Positions 40,653-45,390 of a DNA stretch of 45,390 nt are shown piece after piece. Origin of the DNA: Methanomethylophilus sp963631655 (GTDB taxonomy: Archaea; Thermoplasmatota; Thermoplasmata; Methanomassiliicoccales; Methanomethylophilaceae). Both the position numbers and the translations under genes were made by a program. The DNA lies in NCBI GenBank assembly GCA_963631655.1, contig CAVGRR010000011.1:1-45390 (forward strand). The letters run 5' to 3'. The notes under the pieces are model-generated. The model saw nothing but the letters and a program-made list of their open reading frames with translations. It made no database searches and had not been told where the DNA came from. The first letter of the stretch is position 1; each line of letters begins with the position of its first letter.

Positions 40653-42888
40653 TCAAACCTCTTTGATTTTGTTTGCATTTTTGTTGAAAAATGTTTTCTT
40701 GCGCACTTCTGCGAGAGGAGTGTACGCTTCTCCGCCTCCGTCGTAGAACCTCATCATAAGTTCGACGTACTGCAACCTAAGTGCGTGCAGTCCACCGGAC
40801 AGGATAGCGAGGGTCCAGATGACCAGATGGAGGAAACCGAACAGTAAAAGTCCGATAACGAGCATGATGATGTTTGCGAAGGGATCAAATGCCATTACTT
40901 GAACTGCACCTTCTACAGTTGAGTCAACAATTTCTCCGTTCAGCATGTAAATACCAGTTCCACTGGTAGACATGATCATGCCGAACACGATATAGTTGAA
41001 AGCAAGGGCCATTCCTGCTTTGGACATTGTGATAGCCGCAAGCCTGGTATAGGAAAGGATCCAACCAATGACCTCCGGAATACCCATAATTGCCTGAAGA
41101 CCACCTTCGGTCTTGGAATTAAGTACAATTCCGACAACAAGAATAACAATTCCGGCGACGAAAATCATGAGATTGGTTCCTTTGAAAAGGTCTCCGATTT
41201 CTCCACCGAACATTGCCTGAGTAAGTGCAAAACAGAAAAGAATCATACCGATGAAAGTGAACAGAAGTCCGCCTTTCTCAAGGAAAGCTGCTTTTCCACC
41301 ATGCTGTTTGATAACATTGACGACACCGCACATGATTCCGATGAACAGGTGTACGATACCAACATATACAGAAAGTTTCAGAAGGAAAGCGACGTTAACC
41401 AGTTTTCCGATACCGACTTCGCCTGCGACCCATTTGCCGTCTTCCCAGATTTCTGCNNNNNNNNNNGGTACAAATCATGTTGTTGAACCAATCAGGGAAT
41501 TTGCTGCCAAAGATCCAGTCCCAGGTAACGCTGGTACCACCGATGGCGACATGGTCGTCATGCCAATGCCAGATTCCGGCATCGTTATATGCTCCTCCGA
41601 CGAAATGCATTCCTAGCATTTCACCATAGAAGAACAGACCGAATATGAACGCCCATAATCCTCCGAAGAAGAGAACGAGAGCGATGGAACGCCAGTCCTT
41701 ATGCTTTGTTTTCTTAAGTCCATATGCTCCGATAATGATGAAAGGTATGGCATAACCCATATCTCCGACCATGAATCCGAAGAACAGAGGAAGGAAGATT
41801 GCGATGAGGAAGGTCGGGTCGATCTCCTGGTATTTTGGGAGAGACACGAGACTCGTCGCGTATTCGTATTCACATACGATCTTACCGTTGTTCTGTTTGA
41901 CCGGAACATTCTGGAAACGAGACTCCTGGGCTTCGGATTCTTCGATCTTCCTGCCGCGGGTCTCTTCAAACTCGACGTGAACATCGTCCCCGAGCTTGCG
42001 CTCAAGGTCCGCTTTCACCTTATCGACGTTCTTTGTAGGTACCCATGCATCCATGATGTAGGAGTACTTGCTTACTGCGATCCTGAGGGGAACACTTCCC
42101 TTCTCGACCTCAATAGACAGCTCTTCGTCGCTTCCTTTGAGGAAGTGCATGTATTTTGCTTTGAGTTCTTCGAGAGTCTTGGCGTTGTTTTCGAGGTCTG
42201 CATTAAGCTGCTCGATCTCTTTCACAACGCTCGCATATGCATCGGCCGCACTGATCTTCTCAGTGTAGACGGACATCTGGATCTCGTTGAAACCTACTCC
42301 GGAGAGAACATCCAATGCCTTGTCTCTGGACCCATTCTTGACAAAGACTGCGACAACGCCGCCTTCTTTTTTGGAATAAGTGGAGAATACCTCGGCATCT
42401 TCGATCTGTACCGAAGAAGCGTCGTCGGCAGTTGTACCGACGAGAACGGTGATACTCTTGTATCCGCTGTAGAGATCGAGAGTCACTTCGTTCAGTTTCG
42501 TCAAAAGTTCTAAGGCTTTTTGTTTAGAGTTTAATTCAGAGATTTTCTGATTAAGATCATTCCTTGCGTCGACGGTCTTGAGGACCTCTTCTTCGACGCC
42601 TTCGATGCGACCGGACTCGATACATTCCTGTATCTTCTCGACAGACACATCGTCGGTCTTAGTAGTATTATCAATCCCAAGTTCCTTCTCGAGCGCCCTG
42701 ACCTTGAGAAGCCTCTCAGATGCCTTTGAGGTTCCCTCAATGGGGTGTCCGATCGAAATTCCGTCGTCGCCGGTGGTATGATCAATGACGTGGATGGATT
42801 TCTCGCTGTAAAATGCGTTGATTGCATCTTTCATGCGAGTTTTGGTACCCACAATCACAATCCTACTCATCGACTCAGGAAGAAGCAT
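40653..42888 (-). CDS. atpI: A-type ATP synthase subunit I (a), interrupted by assembly gap
   Basis: Stator subunit forming the ion half-channels. Start MLLPESMSRIVIVGTKTRMKDAI is the family N-terminus, with GAGAGGG upstream; it overlaps atpH by 14 bp. The N-terminal half is soluble with coiled coils (~90-300). Membrane spans begin near FLIAIFLPLFFGFMVGDMGYAIPF. Ten N occur at 41457-41466: the frame before ends ...WFNNMICT, and the frame after resumes with AEIWEDGKWVAGEV and runs through the C-terminal spans to TGA at 40653. The two halves are out of phase across 10 bases, so the true gap length must differ. Confidence 0.93.
41457..41466. other. Assembly gap (10 N) inside atpI
   Basis: Ten undetermined bases. 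The flanking coding sequence would stay in frame only with a length divisible by three, so 10 is a placeholder or there is an adjacent error. Confidence 0.95.
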
Positions 42889-43207
42889 TTATTGCCCTCT
42901 CGAATTCATTCGTGAGGAAATCGTTGACTTCCTTGATCTTATTTTTAGCCGATTCCTGAATCCTGTCGGCTTCCTGTTCGCCCTGGGCGATCTTGTCAGC
43001 TTTCTCAGATTCAAGTTTGGCTTTCTCAGCTGCGATAATAGACTCATAGTTAGAACGCTGTGCAGCAATCTCGTTCTGAATCTTTACCACAGAATCTCTG
43101 CGGGCCTGAGCAACCGCGGATTTTTTGTCAGCTTCAGCCTGTAAGACTGTCTGATCCGCGTTGGACTCAGCCTCCTTTATTTCCGAAAGTATGTCAGTTC
43201 GGCTCAA
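42875..43207 (-). CDS. atpH: A-type ATP synthase subunit H
   Basis: Peripheral stalk coiled-coil subunit (G/H type), 110 residues, almost entirely one charged helix (AEADKKSAVAQARRDSVVKI...). The start is TTG at 43207 with GGGGAG 6 nt upstream. It is the first gene of the operon atpHIKECFABD. Confidence 0.92.
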   Translation of the reverse strand: MSRTDILSEIKEAESNADQTVLQAEADKKSAVAQARRDSVVKIQNEIAAQRSNYESIIAAEKAKLESEKADKIAQGEQEADRIQESAKNKIKEVNDFLTNEFERAINASS

Positions 43208-43386
43208 GTTTCACTCCCCGACCATTCGTGGAAGGCAGTAATATCTGACAATACTTAATAGTAATCCAAACTGTTTTTTAATAACATATATAAAATAAAT
43301 CAAAAAAACGATAACGAATTTTATTCAATCCAAATGATATTTTTGTTACACAAAAAATGCAAAAAATATCGGCAAAAATCAGACGT
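43208..43386 (-). promoter_or_regulatory. ATPase operon promoter region
   Basis: A very A+T-rich stretch. The minus-strand TATA box TTTATATATG at 43285-43294 predicts a start near 43264 and a ~57-nt leader with GGGGAG before the TTG of atpH. No gene is visible; A-runs at 43302-43385 lie behind the dCMP deaminase stop and may supply U-tracts for its termination. Confidence 0.55.
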
Positions 43387-43842
43387 TCATGACTTTTTTG
43401 ATTCAAAATGTCTGATATTCAATTCTGCTTCAGACAGAATTTCCTTAGAAAGATCGTCCATGTATCCTTCTTCATAGATGACATCGGTGATTCCGGAATT
43501 GATCAGGATCTTTGCACAGAGTGAACATGGAAATGTCGTTGTGTAAAGGGTCGCTCCTTTGACGCTGATACCGAAATATGCAGCTTGTGCAACCGCATTC
43601 TGTTCTGCATGAACGCCTCTGCAGAGTTCATGTCTGGTTCCCGAAGGAACGTTCATCAGCATCCTCAGACAGCCTTTTTCCTCACAATGCGAGACCCCTC
43701 TCGGTGCACCGTTGTAACCAGTAGAAATGACATGATTGTCCTTGACAATCACCGCTCCGACCTTTCTTCTGAGACAGGTCGATCTGGTGGCGGCCAATTT
43801 TGCCATTTCCATAAAATATTCATCCGGAGAGGGTCTTTCCAT
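43387..43842 (-). CDS. Deoxycytidylate (dCMP) deaminase
   Basis: Zinc enzyme converting dCMP to dUMP for thymidylate synthesis, 151 residues. Zinc and catalytic motifs are GVHAEQNAVAQAA (HAE) and TTFPCSLCAKILI (PCxxC). STGYNGAPRG and SHCEEKGCLR are typical for ComEB-type dCMP deaminases, the latter a possible second zinc site. Base composition is more A+T-rich than in genes left of 43 kb. Confidence 0.93.
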   Translation of the reverse strand: MERPSPDEYFMEMAKLAATRSTCLRRKVGAVIVKDNHVISTGYNGAPRGVSHCEEKGCLRMLMNVPSGTRHELCRGVHAEQNAVAQAAYFGISVKGATLYTTTFPCSLCAKILINSGITDVIYEEGYMDDLSKEILSEAELNIRHFESKKS

Positions 43843-43870
43843 GAAAAATCCTATGAACAGGAAGTATTAG

Positions 43871-43879
43871 TTTATTATC
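43871..43879 (+). promoter_or_regulatory. TATA-like element for signal-peptidase-like gene
   Basis: TTTATTATC centred about 27 nt before the ATG at 43902, leaderless spacing. Confidence 0.4.
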
Positions 43880-43901
43880 TCAAACAATATTGGCCTTTCA
43901 A

Positions 43902-44765
43902 ATGAAAAAGGAAGATCTCTATCTGGTCATCGGATTAATTGTCATCCTGGGAGCTGTAGTGATAGGATTTTCCGTAGTGAAATCGATGTCCGGAGTGGAC
44001 CCGCCTTTCACTGTCATTGAGTCGCAGAGTATGCAGCATTCTGAAAATTCAGAGATCGGCATCATTGATACCGGAGATATGATTCTCGTCAAAAGTCCTG
44101 ATAAAACGAATGTTGTGACACTGGTTGAAGGATATGCTACAGGCGAACAGCACTTCGGAGATTACGGTTCTGTAATTGTTTACAAACGTGACATAGGAAA
44201 TCCTGTCATTCACAGAGCTATCATTTATCTGGAATATAACTCGGTAAGTGACTCTTGGAGCGCGCCGAGTCTTGAAAATTACAATCTCAGATGGTATGTG
44301 GTCGGTGTTTCAAATCCTGATGTGAATGATCTTCATGGAATATTGATCATTGAACTTCCCGGAGATTACCGTTCGGTCAACAGTATACACATCAATCTGG
44401 ATGTTCTAAATCACAAGAGCGGATATGTGACAATGGGGGACAATAATCAGGATATCGATCAGAATTCATCGAACATCTCCTTCAACACACTTGTCTCCAA
44501 AGATAAGATAAAATCCGTGGCATGGAAAGAAGTTCCGTGGCTGGGCGCGATCAAACTGATTGCAAACGGAAAGATCGATAATGTGACAGAGAATGTTCCG
44601 AACACTATTCCGAATCTGATAACTTTCATTGTGACAATAATTCTGATTTTGTTCTCAATAGGATATGTTTATGACATAAACAAATCCAAGAAGGAGAGAG
44701 ACACCCCCACCCCTCCATTTCCACTGGAACAGGAAAAAAATGAAGGACCCGATTTCAATCTCTGA
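43902..44765 (+). CDS. Signal peptidase I-like S26 protease
   Basis: A 287-residue membrane protein. The N-terminal span (residues 7-27) is followed by a catalytic Ser in ESQSMQHS (S43), DTGDMILVK, and VIVYKRDIGNPVIHRAII with His104 in place of the bacterial Lys, as in archaeal/ER-type enzymes. GYVTMGDNNQDIDQ supplies the Asp box. A second span lies at ~235-255 (LITFIVTIILILFSIGYVY) before a Pro-rich polar tail. It is larger than a minimal signal peptidase, so the substrate range could be special. An ORB-like element lies in its 3' end. Confidence 0.85.
   Translation: MKKEDLYLVIGLIVILGAVVIGFSVVKSMSGVDPPFTVIESQSMQHSENSEIGIIDTGDMILVKSPDKTNVVTLVEGYATGEQHFGDYGSVIVYKRDIGNPVIHRAIIYLEYNSVSDSWSAPSLENYNLRWYVVGVSNPDVNDLHGILIIELPGDYRSVNSIHINLDVLNHKSGYVTMGDNNQDIDQNSSNISFNTLVSKDKIKSVAWKEVPWLGAIKLIANGKIDNVTENVPNTIPNLITFIVTIILILFSIGYVYDINKSKKERDTPTPPFPLEQEKNEGPDFNL
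44704..44730 (-). repeat. ORB-like origin recognition element (minus orientation)
   Basis: Read on the minus strand it starts GTTCCAGTGGAAATGGAGGG and continues GTGGGGG: the near-dyad TTCCAGTGGAA followed by a G-rich string, the layout of archaeal Orc1/Cdc6 binding boxes. It lies inside the last codons of the signal-peptidase-like gene. Confidence 0.6.
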
Positions 44766-44791
44766 AACCGGATCCTTTGAAGTAAATATTT

Positions 44792-44875
44792 TCAAAGTTT
44801 GGTAATTCCAAACAGAATAACGACCGCAACTGCAATAGCTGCGATGCATCCGACGATAACGAGACGTCCATCCAT
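44792..44875 (-). CDS. Putative 27-residue membrane microprotein
   Basis: ATG at 44875 opens DGRLVIVGCIAAIAVAVVIL..FGITKL then TGA: almost one hydrophobic span with a short charged start. AAGGTG lies 7 nt before the ATG, and a minus-strand TATA-like TTTTATAATGG (44908-44918) precedes it at suitable distance. The protein is very short, so coding is plausible but unproven. Confidence 0.45.
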   Translation of the reverse strand: MDGRLVIVGCIAAIAVAVVILFGITKL

Positions 44876-44938
44876 AAGTTGCACCTTGCTAGAGATAATA
44901 TTTCCATTATAAAACCGATATGTTGGATTATACCAACT

Positions 44939-44947
44939 CTTTAAATG
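44939..44947 (+). promoter_or_regulatory. TATA-like element for orc1/cdc6
   Basis: CTTTAAATG about 48 nt before the GTG at 44991; transcription would start near 44968, within the adjacent ORB-like box. A GTTGG/CCAAC inverted repeat (44922-44926 / 44933-44937) lies just upstream. Confidence 0.4.
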
Positions 44948-44962
44948 AAAGATTCAATATGG

Positions 44963-44984
44963 GTTTCTACTGGAAATAGTGGTG
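44963..44984 (+). repeat. ORB-like origin recognition element (plus orientation)
   Basis: GTTTCTACTGGAAATAGTGG followed by TG: a degenerate dyad plus G-containing string resembling a mini-ORB. It lies just upstream of the orc1/cdc6 start and in inverted orientation to the element at 44704-44730. Confidence 0.5.
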
Positions 44985-44990
44985 TTGTAA

Positions 44991-45390
44991 GTGGTTGCAG
45001 ATTCAATCTTCAAACATTATCTTGAAAAGAAAAATGTGTTGATCAAAAACAGAGGAATTCTTCAGACCACATACGTTCCTGACCATCTTCTTCACAGAGA
45101 TATTCAGATCAGAGATATTGTCGACATCGTCGCGCCTTCACTCAACAAGGATAAACCTTCAAATATTCTGATCATCGGAAAGACCGGAACCGGAAAAACC
45201 GCAGTTGTGAACTATATCGGAAAAGAACTGAGTTCTGCAGATGAAAACAACAACTGCTGTTATATTTATGTCAACTGCGAAGTGATTGACACTCCATACA
45301 GCATTCTTTACAACATTTCCAATCAGATCATCACAGATCCGAACAGTAAAATTCCTTTTACCGGTTGGAGTCTTGATAAGATCTTCAATG
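44991..45390 (+). CDS. cdc6: Orc1/Cdc6 replication initiator (partial)
   Basis: N-terminal 133 residues of the AAA+ origin-binding initiator; the window ends within the gene. The frame has VPDHLLHRDIQIRDIVDIVAPSL (the conserved P-x-LxHR region) and Walker A IIGKTGTGKTA (residues 63-70), then YIYVNCEVIDTPYSILYNI. The start is GTG at 44991, directly after an in-frame TAA, with GGTG 6 nt upstream. Orc1/Cdc6 genes often lie at the origin they recognise, matching the ORB-like boxes beside it. Confidence 0.9.
   Translation, partial: MVADSIFKHYLEKKNVLIKNRGILQTTYVPDHLLHRDIQIRDIVDIVAPSLNKDKPSNILIIGKTGTGKTAVVNYIGKELSSADENNNCCYIYVNCEVIDTPYSILYNISNQIITDPNSKIPFTGWSLDKIFN

Noticed and set aside
1..45390. 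tRNA or rRNA genes, CRISPR arrays, insertion sequences or prophage
   Set aside because: I found no cloverleaf-like sequence, no regularly spaced repeats, no transposase or integrase and no terminal inverted repeats of an IS in the window.

Overview
The window is archaeal chromosome, most likely from a methanogen-related Thermoplasmatota lineage such as Methanomassiliicoccales (an inference: no methanogenesis gene is present). The archaeal assignment rests on PolD small subunit DP1, DNA primase large subunit, TFB, Gar1, an A-type ATP synthase operon, Spt5/NusG, a P0/P1-type ribosomal stalk, two-subunit GMP synthetase, tRNA-splicing endonuclease, archaeal CoA biosynthesis (phosphopantoate-beta-alanine ligase) and Orc1/Cdc6. 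Nearly all genes end in TGA; TAG terminates one gene only, and it also appears in frame near the start of an otherwise intact ATPase gene, which fits a lineage where TAG is scarce and may be read as pyrrolysine. Two initiation styles coexist: many genes are apparently leaderless, with a TATA-like element 24-30 nt before the start, while genes inside operons carry Shine-Dalgarno sequences, several of them with TTG or GTG starts.

Layout. 0-4 kb: a family 2 glycosyltransferase, an EF-1beta/zinc-ribbon pair, a DUF89 (ARMT1-like) protein and malic enzyme. 4.1-6.8 kb: a radical SAM/HhH protein followed by primase large subunit. 6.8-13.2 kb (minus strand): a tight seven-gene cluster with CoA ligase, S-adenosylhomocysteine hydrolase, two GT4 glycosyltransferases, a PfkB kinase, a Fap7-like kinase and a CDP-alcohol phosphatidyltransferase. 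13.2-16.8 kb: a small unknown gene, the TAG-interrupted AAA15 ATPase, TrmJ, and a degenerate FtsZ-like protein preceded by a ribbon-helix-helix gene. 16.8-20.7 kb: secE-spt5-rpl11 and rpl1-rpl10-rpl12. 20.9-24.1 kb: two small genes, GMP synthetase subunits and PurE. 24.2-29.9 kb: gar1-tfb-unknown, EndA, and an ArsR-type regulator followed by CDC48. 29.9-34.5 kb: an HTH regulator, a TraB-like protein, a CPBP protease, UPF0201 and DP1. 34.5-43.2 kb: the A-ATPase operon atpHIKECFABD with an additional 49-residue membrane protein at its end. 43.3-45.4 kb: dCMP deaminase, a signal-peptidase-like protein and the start of orc1/cdc6.

Points most worth a second look: (1) the in-frame TAG in the AAA15 ATPase; (2) the RHH + FtsZ-like pair, in which both the GTP-binding T4 loop and the catalytic T7 loop are degenerate; (3) two inverted ORB-like elements flanking an A+T-rich stretch next to orc1/cdc6, a candidate replication origin from which the large minus-strand operons would be read co-directionally; (4) the small membrane protein translationally coupled to atpD; (5) an Spt5 with a roughly 125-residue N-terminal extension. 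An assembly gap of 10 N interrupts atpI, and its length is incompatible with the reading frame.
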